DNA of 64,000 nt from Flavobacterium tructae. Its GTDB lineage: Bacteria > Bacteroidota > Bacteroidia > Flavobacteriales > Flavobacteriaceae. The notes beneath the pieces were generated by a model. The model did no database searches. It saw only the letters and a list, made by a program, of their open reading frames with translations, and was not told the DNA's origin. Position numbers and translations under genes: made by a program. Shown here piece by piece: positions 18,289 to 27,121 of this stretch. Where the stretch lies: NCBI RefSeq assembly GCF_002217475.1, contig NZ_MUHH01000013.1:62001-126000 (forward strand), in the 5' to 3' direction. Numbering within the stretch: the first letter of the stretch is position 1; every line of letters starts with the position of its first letter.

Positions 18289-18315
18289 CCGTCCAATTCA
18301 AAAAGAAAAAGACGG
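18289..18315 (-). terminator. weak terminator of the GapN gene
   Basis: CCGTC (18289-18293) pairs with GACGG (18311-18315) across an AT-rich loop; an A-run to the left is a U-tract on the minus strand. The short stem makes this a moderate call. Confidence 0.5.
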
Positions 18316-18344
18316 CCTCTACAATTAATATATAACCTTGGAAA

Positions 18345-19925
18345 CTACAAAATATAATCGGTATTAATAAAATTCGATTCCCTGCTGTTTAGCAATTCCT
18401 GCAAAATTTCATTGTTATAAGCGATATCTTTTGAAGCCACAAACGTACGGATAGAAAAAGAGCGCAAGGCATCCGGAATACTTAAAGTTCCTACAGCAGA
18501 ATCTTTACGCCCCGTAAACGGGAAGGCATCAGGGCCACGCTGACAAGAACTGTTGAGGTTTACTCTGCATACTAAATTTACTAAGGCATCAATAAGCGGT
18601 GCCAAAGTTTTAATATCTTTCCCAAAAAGACTTACCTGCTGTCCATAATTGGATTCGGCCATATCTTCAAGCGGTTCATTGATATCTTTGAAAGAAATAA
18701 TGGGAACCACCGGTCCAAACTGCTCTTCGTGATACACTCGCATTTCTTTGTTTACCGGATACAAAACTGCCGGAAAAATATAATTTTCACTATGCTTTCC
18801 TCCTTTTTCATTCAATACTTTTGCGCCCTTATGTAGGGCATCATCAATTAAGCCCTGAATATATTTTGGTTTGTCTGTTTCCGGAAGCGGTGTTAAAGAA
18901 ACTCCTTTTTCCCAAGGATTTCCAAATGCCAGACCGTCTACCTTTTCAGCAAAACGTTTATTGAATTCTTCCGCAATAGATTCATGTACATATAGAACTT
19001 TTAGTGCCGTACAACGTTGTCCGTTAAACGATAAACTTCCGGTAATACATTCCTGAATCGCCAGATCTAAATCGGCATCAGGTAAAATAATCGCCGGGTT
19101 TTTCGCTTCCAGACCTAAAATCAAACGAAGTCTGTTTTTATTTGGATGCTGATCCTGTAATGCTATGGCTGATTTACTGTTTCCGATTAACGCTAAAACG
19201 TCAATTTTTCCCGACTTCATAATAGGCGAAGCTACTTCTCGGCCACGGCCGTAAACAATATTGATTACTCCTTTCGGAAAACTGCTTCTGAACGCTTCCA
19301 ACAAAGGCGAAATACATAAAACACCATGTTTTGCAGGTTTAAAAATCACAGTGTTTCCCATAATTAAAGCGGGAATCAACAATGAAAAAGTCTCATTTAA
19401 AGGATAATTATAAGGTCCAAGGCACAAAACTACACCCAGAGGCCCACGACGAATCATCGCATTAACACCCTGAACTTTTTCAAAGTGCGAGCTACGTCCG
19501 TTTAGTTCCTTATAACTGTCTATGGTATCCTGAATATATTCAACGGTTCTGTCAAATTCTTTTTGCGAATCGCCAAGGTTTTTTCCAATTTCCCACATCA
19601 AAAGTTTCACCACCTCATCGCGGGTTTCCTTCATCTGTTTTACGAAATTCTCCATGCATTTAATGCGGTCAACGACCTTCATCGTTGGCCATAAGCCCTG
19701 ACCTTTGTTGTAAGCGGCATTGGCAGCTTCTACTACTTCAGCGGCCTCCTTCTCTTCCATGAACGGAATCGATCCTAATAAAGTTGGCGTGTATTTTTCG
19801 GTTGAGGAAATGGTCGAAAAAACCGGGGTTGTTTGCCCCGTCCATGGTTTTAATTCTCCATTTACAAGATAAGTATCTTGATTGATCAAATTTTTAATTT
19901 GAAATTCTTCGGGTATTAAACTCAT
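18345..19925 (-). CDS. gapN: NADP-dependent glyceraldehyde-3-phosphate dehydrogenase (ALDH family)
   Basis: A 526-residue aldehyde dehydrogenase. The catalytic thiol lies in [15 protein letters not shown] (FxxGQRC motif), the general-base Glu in [10 protein letters not shown], and the cofactor site in [17 protein letters not shown]. The GapN-like features are the overall length and the conserved Arg/Lys-rich substrate region, with [20 protein letters not shown] near the C-terminus. The enzyme oxidises glyceraldehyde 3-phosphate directly to 3-phosphoglycerate, making NADPH and skipping one ATP-forming step of glycolysis. ALDH subfamily calls are easy to blur, so another aldehyde substrate is possible. 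It stands alone on the minus strand. Confidence 0.82.
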   Translation of the reverse strand: MSLIPEEFQIKNLINQDTYLVNGELKPWTGQTTPVFSTISSTEKYTPTLLGSIPFMEEKEAAEVVEAANAAYNKGQGLWPTMKVVDRIKCMENFVKQMKETRDEVVKLLMWEIGKNLGDSQKEFDRTVEYIQDTIDSYKELNGRSSHFEKVQGVNAMIRRGPLGVVLCLGPYNYPLNETFSLLIPALIMGNTVIFKPAKHGVLCISPLLEAFRSSFPKGVINIVYGRGREVASPIMKSGKIDVLALIGNSKSAIALQDQHPNKNRLRLILGLEAKNPAIILPDADLDLAIQECITGSLSFNGQRCTALKVLYVHESIAEEFNKRFAEKVDGLAFGNPWEKGVSLTPLPETDKPKYIQGLIDDALHKGAKVLNEKGGKHSENYIFPAVLYPVNKEMRVYHEEQFGPVVPIISFKDINEPLEDMAESNYGQQVSLFGKDIKTLAPLIDALVNLVCRVNLNSSCQRGPDAFPFTGRKDSAVGTLSIPDALRSFSIRTFVASKDIAYNNEILQELLNSRESNFINTDYIL

Positions 19926-19973
19926 AATTTGGTCTGTTATAGTTTGGTTATTAATAGCATTTGAAAAAGAAAA

Positions 19974-19994
19974 AAGAGGCTTTATAGGCCTCTT
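19974..19994 (-). terminator. terminator of the rhodanese gene
   Basis: AAGAGGC (19974-19980) pairs with GCCTCTT (19988-19994). The A-rich run to the left gives a U-tract on the minus strand, 9 bases after the rhodanese stop. Confidence 0.65.
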
Positions 19995-20002
19995 CTTCTG
20001 TT

Positions 20003-20314
20003 TTATGGATTTACGGTTTCACCTTCCCAATCCAGAATTCCACCAAGCAAATTGTAGGCATTACTAATCCCTAACTCATTCATAATCTGACATGCTTTGG
20101 CACTTCTGGCACCAGAACGGCAATACACATAATAGTTTTTGTTTTTATCAAGCTCTTCGATTTCATAAATAAACCCTTGTCCTTTATTAATGTCGATGTT
20201 TACGGCATTTTCAATGTAGCCGTCATTAAATTCGTCTTCAGTTCTTACGTCCAGTATAACTGCATTCTCGTCAGCAGCCAGCTGATTAACCCAATCTTCT
20301 TGTGATAAATTCAT
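20003..20314 (-). CDS. single-domain rhodanese (sulfurtransferase)
   Basis: A 103-residue cytoplasmic rhodanese. Visible motifs are [22 protein letters not shown] (CH2A/CH1-like start) and the active loop YCRSGARS with the catalytic Cys. No signal peptide. Such proteins carry a persulfide sulfur on the Cys and pass it to acceptors, in sulfide detoxification or sulfur-relay roles. It is divergent from the Crp/Fnr regulator gene and lies at the left edge of a region rich in sulfur-handling genes (TauE, MBL-rhodanese, YeeE/YedE). No convincing Crp/Fnr site was found at its own promoter. Confidence 0.9.
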   Translation of the reverse strand: MNLSQEDWVNQLAADENAVILDVRTEDEFNDGYIENAVNIDINKGQGFIYEIEELDKNKNYYVYCRSGARSAKACQIMNELGISNAYNLLGGILDWEGETVNP

Positions 20315-20551
20315 AGTAAATGTGTTTTTGTAAAATTACGACGTTTCTATTGATTAAAAACGTGCCAAATGCGATTTCGATTATTATTCTCAGAAAACGT
20401 TTTAGAGAAAGTACTATAATCAGTGAAAAGCAAATTTACTTACTATTTTTAAAAATATAGTCTATAAATTCGATAGAAAATAGGATTTTTTCATTTACAC
20501 AAAACACCTCTTAAATATAATTTTCTGATAATTTATACCATTGCAATCCCC

Positions 20552-20559
20552 TATCTTTG
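20552..20559 (+). promoter_or_regulatory. promoter -7 element of the Crp/Fnr gene
   Basis: TATCTTTG matches TAnnTTTG exactly. No TTG lies at the -33 position. A TGATAATT half-site resembling the Crp/Fnr sites elsewhere in the region lies at 20526-20533, but its spacing differs from the other promoters. The 432 bases between the rhodanese and regulator starts hold only this and the repeat that follows. Confidence 0.45.
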
Positions 20560-20646
20560 TAATAAATTATAGATTTTAATTTTAATTTAATAAAAATGTT
20601 CTTCACGAATGTTTTTTGCCACTGATTAAAAGGATTAAAATATTCG

Positions 20647-20683
20647 CCACGAATTTCCACAAATTAATTCGTGGAATTTGTGG
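20647..20683. repeat. interlocked inverted repeats upstream of the Crp/Fnr gene
   Basis: Four 9-mers in order: CCACGAATT (20647-20655), CCACAAATT (20657-20665), AATTCGTGG (20666-20674), AATTTGTGG (20675-20683). The first pairs with the third and the second with the fourth, so the two stems are interleaved. A wider TTTTTTGCCAC (20613-) / GTGGCAAAAAA frame surrounds them. It belongs to the ATTCGTGG/GCCAC intergenic repeats seen again near 21380, 23655 and 52819. Confidence 0.6.
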
Positions 20684-20746
20684 CAAAAAAAGTGTAAACC
20701 TGTTCAAACCGTAAAAACCGTGGGCATTAATTCCCTCCTATTATCA

Positions 20747-21373
20747 ATGCAAAACTCACTAAAAAATATATTCCCTAATTTTTCCGACGAACTTATTGCA
20801 ACAATTGAAGAAAACGGAAGTGCACAGGATTTTGAAGCCGGAACCATTTTAATGCGAACCGGACAATACATTAAAAACACCGTGTTAATTACCAAAGGAA
20901 AAATTAAAATTTACCGCGAAGGCGAAGATGGCGGCGAGTTTTTAATGTACTACCTACAACCCGGGCAAGCCTGCGCCATTTCGATGATCTGCACTGCTAA
21001 AAGCGAAAAAAGCCAGATAATGGCAAAAGTTGTCGAAGATGTTTCGGTTATGATGATTCCGTTACAAATGATGGACAAATGGATGATGGAACACCGAACC
21101 TGGTATGAATTTGTAATCGATACCTACCGCAGCCGCTTTGAAGAAGTTTTGGAGGTCGTTGACAATATCGCTTTCCGTTCTATGGACGAGCGTCTGGAAT
21201 TTTATCTCAAAAGACATTCTGATGCCTGCGGCTGCTCTGAAGTAAATCTTTCGCATCAGGAAATTGCAACGGAATTGAATACTTCCAGAGAGGTAATCTC
21301 CAGACTCCTCAAAAAAATGGAACAACGTGGCCTGGTCAAACTCAACCGCAATCAAATCGAACTTTTAAAATAG
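20747..21373 (+). CDS. Crp/Fnr-family transcriptional regulator
   Basis: A 208-residue regulator. The start at 20747 (MQNSLKNIFPNFSDEL) is preferred; the in-frame extension upstream runs into the palindromic repeat. Residues 10-120 form the cyclic-nucleotide-type beta-roll (GTILMRTGQYIKNTVLITKG, YLQPGQACAISM). The winged HTH is at the C-terminus (LSHQEIATELNTSREVISRLLKKMEQRG). A CGC triplet lies at SDACGCSE; no N-terminal Fnr-type cysteine cluster is seen, so it is not a classical 4Fe-4S Fnr. A redox or sulfur-species signal through the cysteines is possible but unproven. The downstream TauE gene and the MBL-rhodanese gene have matching sites with class II spacing, making this its likely regulon. 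Confidence 0.92.
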   Translation: MQNSLKNIFPNFSDELIATIEENGSAQDFEAGTILMRTGQYIKNTVLITKGKIKIYREGEDGGEFLMYYLQPGQACAISMICTAKSEKSQIMAKVVEDVSVMMIPLQMMDKWMMEHRTWYEFVIDTYRSRFEEVLEVVDNIAFRSMDERLEFYLKRHSDACGCSEVNLSHQEIATELNTSREVISRLLKKMEQRGLVKLNRNQIELLK

Positions 21374-21379
21374 ACAGTT

Positions 21380-21490
21380 GCCATAGATTAATTTGATTAA
21401 ATTGATTTTTTAACGATATGACGAATTTACAGCAATGCTGATTTAAAAACTAACCCAACAGAAATCCTATTAATCTTTTTAATCTGTGGC
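21380..21490. repeat. GCCACAGATTAA-family inverted repeat
   Basis: GCCATAGATTAA (21380-21391) and TTAATCTGTGGC (21479-21490) form the ends, with one mismatch. The same ends recur at 46011-46082 and 52819-52881. It fills most of the gap between the Crp/Fnr and TauE genes. Confidence 0.6.
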
Positions 21491-21503
21491 AAAATACTCT
21501 TAT

Positions 21504-21547
21504 GTGATAAATGTTACTGTGAGTCTCTCTTAAACGAAGCATCTTTG
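21504..21547 (+). promoter_or_regulatory. TauE promoter with Crp/Fnr-like site
   Basis: GTGATAAATGTTAC (21504-21517) reads on the other strand as GTAACATTTATCAC. The -7 element is CATCTTTG (21540-21547), one mismatch to TAnnTTTG. The site centre is 36.5 bases from the final G of the -7 element, placing it near -42, the class II activator position. No -33 TTG is present, as expected for an activator-dependent promoter. The MBL-rhodanese promoter has the same layout. Confidence 0.6.
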
Positions 21548-21563
21548 CGTTAAAACAAATGCA

Positions 21564-22349
21564 ATGGAATATTTAGGATACTTCGCCTCAATCATTATAG
21601 GAATATCACTAGGCTTAATTGGCGGAGGCGGATCTATACTAACCATTCCGATTTTGGTGTATTTGTTCAAAGTAAATCCGGAGCAGGCTACTTCTTATTC
21701 TTTATTTATAGTGGGATTAACTGCCATGTTTGGAAGTTACAGTCATTACAAAATGGGGAATCTTAAACTTAAGTCAGCTTTGTATTTTGCGATTCCTTCT
21801 GTCATTTCGATTCTGATTATTCGGGAAGTTATTTTTCCTCAAATTGCTTCTACCCTGTTTTCTATAGCTTCATATTCGGTTTCCAAAGATTTTCTCATCA
21901 TGATTATCTTCTCGGTATTGATGATTACAGCAGCAATTTCGATGATCCGAAAAAATAAACCCGAAACAAAAGCCACCGAAACTAATTATATTCAATTAAG
22001 TCTAATTGGAATTTTAGTTGGAATTGTGACTGGATTTTTGGGTGCCGGAGGTGGTTTTCTAATTATCCCTGCACTGCTTTTCTTCGCTAATTTACCCATG
22101 AAACAAGCCGTTGGAACTTCATTGTTGATTATTACGATTAACTCTTCGATAGGTTTCGGCGGCGATTTATACATCGGAACTCCTATCGATTATACTTTTT
22201 TATTAGGGGTTTCGGCAATGGCACTCTTCGGAATGTTTATAGGAAGCCAGCTTTCTAAAAAAATCGACGGTGCTAAACTAAAACCCATTTTTGGATGGTT
22301 TGTTCTCGTAATGGGATTTTATATTATTACCAAGGAAGTTTTGTTTTAA
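21564..22349 (+). CDS. TauE/SafE-family sulfite/sulfoacetate exporter-like permease
   Basis: A 261-residue inner membrane protein with about eight hydrophobic helices arranged as two repeats. The repeat signatures are GISLGLIGGGGSILTIPILV near the N-terminus and VGIVTGFLGAGGGFLIIPAL in the second half, typical of TauE/SafE (PF01925). Family members move sulfur-containing anions such as sulfite, sulfoacetate or thiosulfate across the membrane. It follows the Crp/Fnr gene and has its own promoter with a site for that regulator type. With the rhodanese, MBL-rhodanese and YeeE/YedE genes it points to handling of reduced sulfur. Confidence 0.9.
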   Translation: MEYLGYFASIIIGISLGLIGGGGSILTIPILVYLFKVNPEQATSYSLFIVGLTAMFGSYSHYKMGNLKLKSALYFAIPSVISILIIREVIFPQIASTLFSIASYSVSKDFLIMIIFSVLMITAAISMIRKNKPETKATETNYIQLSLIGILVGIVTGFLGAGGGFLIIPALLFFANLPMKQAVGTSLLIITINSSIGFGGDLYIGTPIDYTFLLGVSAMALFGMFIGSQLSKKIDGAKLKPIFGWFVLVMGFYIITKEVLF

Positions 22350-22470
22350 AGTTTTAAAGTTTCACGCAGATTCAGCAGATTTTTATTTTGGTTAATTGTA
22401 GAATATCTTTACTATAGATGTAAAAAAAAGCATAAAAACTTTATTTTTAGACCAAATAATCACAATCATT

Positions 22471-22567
22471 GTCATTTCAACGAAGGAGAAATCTCCGCGA
22501 GAAGCTCGACAAAGATTGACTTTCGTTGCGGAGTTACTTGCGGAGTTTCCTCGTACCTCGGAATGAC
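22471..22567. repeat. GTCATTTC-family inverted repeat, copy 1
   Basis: Ends GTCATT (22471-) and AATGAC (to 22567) form a long imperfect palindrome. It contains the internal block CTCGACAAAGATTGAC, shared with the copies at 26271-26372 and 46905-47003. It lies between the ends of the convergent TauE and acetyltransferase genes. Confidence 0.7.
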
Positions 22568-22603
22568 AAAAGTGTGCAGGCTAACTTTACACTTAAGCCT
22601 TTT

Positions 22604-23050
22604 TTACTTCCACCAATAATAATAGTTATGTTGACCGTCGTATTCAAAACCACAGCGCGGATATAATTGGTTTCCTATATCATTTGTTTTTTCGGTTTCC
22701 AGCATCAAACCACAAGCATTTGTTTCCTCACACCATTCTTTACTGCGATCAATTAATGCCACAGAAAATCCTTTACCCCTGTAATCAGGATGCACAAAAA
22801 GATCATTTAGTAACCATAGTCTTTGCATTTTAGTAGAGCTAAATATTTTATAGAGCTGTACAAAACCAACTGCTTTTCCGTCTGCAATCGCTAAAAAAAT
22901 ATCCGATTCATTATGCAACAATCGTTCTTTAAGAAATGCTTTGCCTGCCTCAACATCAGATTTCTGACGATAGAAAACACGATAGAGGTCAAAAAGTTCA
23001 GCTGTTTCATTGAGATCTTCTAAACTTGCTTTTTTGATTTGGTAATTCAT
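22604..23050 (-). CDS. GNAT-family N-acetyltransferase
   Basis: A 148-residue acetyltransferase covering one GNAT domain. The acetyl-CoA-binding stretch is LLNDLFVHPDYRGKGFSVALID (pattern RGKGF), and ETNACGLMLETEKTN with GNQLYPRCGFEYDG follow as the second half. No signal peptide. The acceptor is unknown. It is convergent with the TauE gene, with only a GTCATTTC repeat between them, and the 642-base region upstream holds repeats rather than another gene. Confidence 0.88.
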   Translation of the reverse strand: MNYQIKKASLEDLNETAELFDLYRVFYRQKSDVEAGKAFLKERLLHNESDIFLAIADGKAVGFVQLYKIFSSTKMQRLWLLNDLFVHPDYRGKGFSVALIDRSKEWCEETNACGLMLETEKTNDIGNQLYPRCGFEYDGQHNYYYWWK

Positions 23051-23274
23051 TATTGTAAATTTTGAGATTAAAAGAACGAAAATATTCTAAAACTTAAACT
23101 CTTTTATAGTCCAGATTTCATAAAACGGGATCATCCAGAACTTAATTCTTTTCAAAAGATTAACTTAAACAAAAAAACAAATGATCTCTTTTACCACTTC
23201 TATTAAACCCTGAATTTTGATAAAGATGAAAACCAAAAAAACAACCTAAAAATTACTTACATTCGAAACCTTAC

Positions 23275-23518
23275 GCTCTGAAAGAGCCTTAGCAACAACA
23301 TGGTGGGAAGCACTATGAATGAAAAAAGATTATGATGATAAGCCCTGAAAGGGCGAAAGCCTAATCTCAAAAAAAAATATCCTTTATATATTTTTGAGAA
23401 ACATTTATTCTTCTTTAATCTATTACTACTCATTTGCTTTAGCCCTTTCAGGGCAATATTCACTGCTTCTTAATTCGTAGTGCGATGCACTACGTTATTA
23501 CTTTAAGGCTTTCAGCCT
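23275..23518. repeat. cluster of short covarying palindromes
   Basis: The gene-free stretch 23051-23692 holds several tiny hairpins: GCTCT-gaa-AGAGC (23275-23287), GCCCT-gaa-AGGGC (23342-23354), GCCCT-ttc-AGGGC (23442-23454), CGTAGTGC-gat-GCACTACG (23476-23494) and AGGCT-ttc-AGCCT (23506-23518). Most have 5-base arms and a 3-base loop; the arms differ but always pair. A 68-codon open frame crossing this block is rejected as a gene. Confidence 0.7.
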
Positions 23519-23622
23519 ATTTTTAAAGGTTTCAAATCACAAAATTTATAAAAATAATCTTTCACAACTTTACCTAATAACTCTTTTTTTTGCTAAAGCC
23601 ATCTCGGAATCAAACAAAAAAA

Positions 23623-23642
23623 CCGTTGGTTAAAACCAACGG
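23623..23642 (-). terminator. intrinsic terminator of cydAB
   Basis: CCGTTGGTT (23623-23631) pairs with AACCAACGG (23634-23642). Seven A to the left form a U-tract on the minus strand, 50 bases beyond the cydB stop. Confidence 0.75.
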
Positions 23643-23692
23643 CTATGCATATCATTAATTCGTGAAAATTTGTGAATTCGCGGTTATAAATC

Positions 23693-24769
23693 CTAATGTT
23701 CCCCATATCCTATATCATCCATCTTCCCACTGAATACGCGGTATTGAATAATAAAATAGATAATCACCAAAAACAAAGCGATAAAAAACCAACTCATTCC
23801 GGCATTCAATCCGTATTCGTGCGCCGCAGTGTTATAAATAGTTAAGGACGGATTCACTTTATTAGTCGAAGGTAAAACATTCGGAAAAATGGAAACGGCA
23901 GTTGAAGCAAATCCACCTACCAAAAACAGAGATGAAAACAAAAATCCATAACCGTCTTTTTTCCACGAACGTACTTTGAATAATCCTAAAATCCCAACAA
24001 AAGTCATCAATGGAAAAAACCAAAGAATTGGATTCTCTACAAAATTATGAAAAGGCTTTGGTTCAATAAAGTGCCAGATTTGCAACGAAATACAAACCAA
24101 AACCAGCAAGACAATATTCAATTTAAAAACAACATTTTTAAGCTGTGGATTCAATGCTGAATTGGTTTTAAAGATGATCCAGTTTGCGCCGTGGATGGTT
24201 AAAGAAACCACACTCACAATTCCCAGGAAAAGTGTAAACCAGTCGATAATTCCCAATTCACTTGCCTGCGGACTAAATGTTGGATTCCACAATGGCAAAA
24301 AGAAATAATGTGCCTCCTGAGTCGAAACGCCATTGGTTACCATTCCAAGATTGACTCCGCGCACGATATTTCCTAAAGCAATTCCGAAGAACAAAGCCAA
24401 AAGCAAACTTGCAATTCCGAAAGCCTTATCCCAGATTGCTTCCCACATGGGATGATGCACCTGTCCGCGCATTTCCAAACCAATGGCGCGAAAGATCAGC
24501 AACCATAAAATCATGATCAAAGGCAGATAAAATCCGCTGAAAGAAGAAGCATACAAAGTAGGGAAAGCAAAAAACAAAACCCCTCCTGCAGCGATAATCC
24601 ATACTTCGTTGGCATCCCAAAACGGACCGATTGCATTTGTAATTGCTTTTTTGTCTTTTTCAGTTTTGGCAAAAAATAAATGAATAATTCCTGCTCCAAA
24701 ATCATAACCGTCTAACACAATATAAACGGCCAAAATTCCCATTAAAACTACGTACCAAAAAAATTCCAT
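23693..24769 (-). CDS. cydB: cytochrome bd ubiquinol oxidase subunit II
   Basis: A 358-residue inner membrane protein with about eight to nine helices. The N-terminal signature LAVYIVLDGYDFGAGIIHLFF is typical of CydB, as is the IGPFWDANEVWIIAAGG segment. It pairs with subunit I to form cytochrome bd, a terminal oxidase that takes electrons from quinol and reduces O2 to water with high affinity and without proton pumping. It follows cydA with a 2-base gap, so the genes are translated from one message. A terminator lies 50 bases downstream. Confidence 0.96.
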   Translation of the reverse strand: MEFFWYVVLMGILAVYIVLDGYDFGAGIIHLFFAKTEKDKKAITNAIGPFWDANEVWIIAAGGVLFFAFPTLYASSFSGFYLPLIMILWLLIFRAIGLEMRGQVHHPMWEAIWDKAFGIASLLLALFFGIALGNIVRGVNLGMVTNGVSTQEAHYFFLPLWNPTFSPQASELGIIDWFTLFLGIVSVVSLTIHGANWIIFKTNSALNPQLKNVVFKLNIVLLVLVCISLQIWHFIEPKPFHNFVENPILWFFPLMTFVGILGLFKVRSWKKDGYGFLFSSLFLVGGFASTAVSIFPNVLPSTNKVNPSLTIYNTAAHEYGLNAGMSWFFIALFLVIIYFIIQYRVFSGKMDDIGYGEH

Positions 24770-24771
24770 AC

Positions 24772-26115
24772 TTATATATTTTCAGTTATGACTTCAGTGT
24801 GAGGTCCTTTATTGATAATTTTTCCAATCAAAAGCAAAAACAGCATTCCAAGCAAAAGATACAATCCTATAAATCCCAACAAAGTAAACAGGGTATTTCC
24901 GGAAGATACCGTTGGAGAGGCTCCGGCTGCTGTTCGCATTAAATTATAAACAAGCCAGGGTTGTCTTCCCAGCTCCGCCGTATACCATCCGGTAGTATTG
25001 GCAATGTAGGGAAACGGCATCATAAAAAGCAAAGACCAGAGAATCCACTTGGTTTCGTACAATTTACCTCTGATCAATTGAAACAAGGCCAAAGACATCA
25101 AACCAATAAAAAGCGTTCCAAGTCCCACCATAATATGATAGGCATAGTATAACCCTGAAATATTAGTAGGATGAAGATCTTCTTCAAACTGATCCAAGCC
25201 TTTAATTTCCTGCTCCCAGTTTCCATAAGTCAGGAAACTTAAAATATTAGGTACGGCAATTTTATTATCCAATTTTTTGTCTTTCACATCGGGCTGACCG
25301 ATTAAAACAATTTCAGAACCTTTTTTCTCGGTATGAAAAATCCCTTCCATAGCCGCAAAGGTCACAGGTTGGTATTTCACCACATTTTTGGCCAATAAAT
25401 CTCCCGTCGGAACAGCCACAATCATACTGGCAATCAATCCAAAGATCACTCCCGTTTTAAGAAACAGTTTTCCAAAAACAATATTCTTTTTGCTTAAAAT
25501 ATAGAAAGAACCAATTCCTGCCACTACAAAAGAACTTGTCACTAAAGAAGCGGCCTGATTGTGTAAATAGGATGGCCATAACCAAGGATTTAGAAACAGT
25601 GCTTTGAAATTGGTCAACACGAATTTTCCGTTCTCCAAAATCTCGTAACCTACCGGATTCTGCATCCACGAATGTGTTGCGATAATTAAGTAACCACTGG
25701 CCCAGGAACCGATACAAATGAGTAATCCGGTGACAAAATGCCATTTATGTCCCAATAATTTTTCTCCAAACAAAAACAGACCTAAAAAAGAGGATTCCAG
25801 AAAAAACGAAAACATACCTTCCATGGCTAATGTCTGACCGATAATCCCTCCGGTTAACTCGGAGAACTTTGCCCAGTTGGTTCCAAACTGAAACTCCATC
25901 GGAATTCCGGTTACCACCCCCATCGCAAAATTCAGGGCGAAGATTTTCATCCAGAAATGGGTGGCGTGATTGTATTGTTCGTTTTTAGTTTTGAGATATT
26001 TCCATTTGAAGTACACAATGATCAGCGAAAGACCCATTGTAAGTTGCGGAAAAAGATAGTGGAAAGTAATTGTGAAGGCAAATTGCATTCGGTCATAAAA
26101 AAGCATTTCTTCCAT
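24772..26115 (-). CDS. cydA: cytochrome bd ubiquinol oxidase subunit I
   Basis: A 447-residue membrane protein with about nine helices. Conserved parts include FHYLFPQLTMGLSL (heme b595 His ligand), GIPMEFQFGTNWAKFSE (heme b558/d region), the Q-loop start after the HNQAASLVTSS helix, and ANTTGWYTAELGRQPW, a hallmark of the family. The periplasmic quinol loop lacks the long C-terminal insert of E. coli CydA, so this is the short Q-loop class. Cytochrome bd keeps working in the presence of sulfide, which may explain its place among sulfur genes. A Crp/Fnr-like site lies upstream. Confidence 0.96.
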   Translation of the reverse strand: MEEMLFYDRMQFAFTITFHYLFPQLTMGLSLIIVYFKWKYLKTKNEQYNHATHFWMKIFALNFAMGVVTGIPMEFQFGTNWAKFSELTGGIIGQTLAMEGMFSFFLESSFLGLFLFGEKLLGHKWHFVTGLLICIGSWASGYLIIATHSWMQNPVGYEILENGKFVLTNFKALFLNPWLWPSYLHNQAASLVTSSFVVAGIGSFYILSKKNIVFGKLFLKTGVIFGLIASMIVAVPTGDLLAKNVVKYQPVTFAAMEGIFHTEKKGSEIVLIGQPDVKDKKLDNKIAVPNILSFLTYGNWEQEIKGLDQFEEDLHPTNISGLYYAYHIMVGLGTLFIGLMSLALFQLIRGKLYETKWILWSLLFMMPFPYIANTTGWYTAELGRQPWLVYNLMRTAAGASPTVSSGNTLFTLLGFIGLYLLLGMLFLLLIGKIINKGPHTEVITENI

Positions 26116-26141
26116 AGTGGTATTTTATTTATGAAGTCCCA

Positions 26142-26207
26142 CAAATTTACCCATTAAAACCCGAAATTCCTGCCTTTAAAAAAAGTTTATCCCCTGATAA
26201 TTGTTAA
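26142..26207 (-). promoter_or_regulatory. cydA promoter with a possible upstream Crp/Fnr-like site
   Basis: On the minus strand, TAAATTTG (26142-26149) is a perfect -7 element 27 bases before cydA. Farther upstream TAACAATTATCA (26195-26206) resembles the sites at the TauE and MBL promoters. Its centre is 58.5 bases from the -7 G, two helical turns more than at those promoters, matching a class I position. The match is weaker, so it is a candidate only. Confidence 0.4.
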
Positions 26208-26270
26208 ACTTTTCAACAATTTAGTTGTACAAACTGCACTTATGTTTTTAAACCAGAATTGTCATTTCGA

Positions 26271-26372
26271 CCGAAGGAATAAATCGCATTAGGAAATCCG
26301 CAAACAAAATCGCTAATCTTTGTCGAGCTTCTTGTGTCATTGCGTGCGATTTCTCCCTTCGGTCGAAATGAC
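26271..26372. repeat. GTCATTTC-family inverted repeat, copy 2
   Basis: Perfect 17-bp ends GTCATTTCGACCGAAGG (26271-26287) and CCTTCGGTCGAAATGAC (26356-26372). The internal block AATCTTTGTCGAGCTT is the reverse complement of the block in copies 1 and 3. It lies between the cydA start and the end of the HD-domain gene. Confidence 0.8.
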
Positions 26373-26385
26373 AAGATTATCCATA

Positions 26386-26979
26386 CTATTCTTTCTTCAA
26401 AATCCCCTTTTCAATACTTTCGTTTATTAATCCTTCGGCATAACTCCATAATATTTTAGAACCTTCTTTTATCACGCTCTTTTTCTCGTGCACTTTATCA
26501 TAACTTACACCAAACTCTTTCCAGGTTCCTCCATTGTTAGAAGTATTCTGCAACAAAGGCTCTAAACGATCCATCGATCTGGCAAATTTAGCTTCGTTAG
26601 TTTCACCTGCTTCAAATTCTTCCCAAATAGCAATTAATTCTTCGGCCTGTTTTTTCGGTAGCAAACCAAAAATACGATTCGCCGCCAATCGTTCTTCATC
26701 AGTATTAGAATGATTTTTCTGTGAATCATATATAAAGGTATCACCTGCATCAATTTCTACAATATCGTGTATCAAAACCATTTTCACGACTTTCAGAACA
26801 TCAATTGGTTCATCTGAATGTTCGGCCAAAACGATTGCCATTAAAGCCAAATGCCAACTGTGTTCTGCATCATTTTCGTTTCGGTCACTATGAAACAGCT
26901 TCGTTTTTCGCTGAATGTATTTTACCTTATCAATTTCTTTTATAAAAGCAATCTGATTCAATAAATCTTCTGTTTTCAT
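26386..26979 (-). CDS. HD-domain phosphohydrolase (YfbR/HDDC2-like)
   Basis: A 197-residue HD-superfamily hydrolase. Metal ligands are visible: His in DAEHSWHLALMAIVLAE, the HD pair in LIHDIVEIDAGDTFIYD, and the downstream Asp in SMDRLEPLLQN. The layout matches the HDDC2/YfbR group of 5'-deoxynucleotidases, which dephosphorylate deoxynucleoside monophosphates in the cytoplasm. The substrate was not proven here. It stands alone on the minus strand between two repeats and shows no link to the sulfur genes around it. Confidence 0.85.
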   Translation of the reverse strand: MKTEDLLNQIAFIKEIDKVKYIQRKTKLFHSDRNENDAEHSWHLALMAIVLAEHSDEPIDVLKVVKMVLIHDIVEIDAGDTFIYDSQKNHSNTDEERLAANRIFGLLPKKQAEELIAIWEEFEAGETNEAKFARSMDRLEPLLQNTSNNGGTWKEFGVSYDKVHEKKSVIKEGSKILWSYAEGLINESIEKGILKKE

Positions 26980-27121
26980 CTTTTTAACTGTTTATTGGTT
27001 TTAAAATGACATTCGTCATATGCAAAATTATAAGTTAAAGCTTAATTGCACGGGTTTAAATCAAATAATATAACTTGTATGATAAAATCCGCTTTTTATT
27101 TCACCCCCAAATTAAATTTCT

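Noticed and set aside
20525..20538. Crp/Fnr-like site CTGATAATTTATAC at the regulator's own promoter
   Set aside because: Only one half matches and its distance to the -7 element is 27.5 bases, not 36.5.
23257..23463. 68-codon open frame on the minus strand
   Set aside because: It runs across the mini-hairpin cluster; its composition follows the palindromes and it has no recognisable domain.
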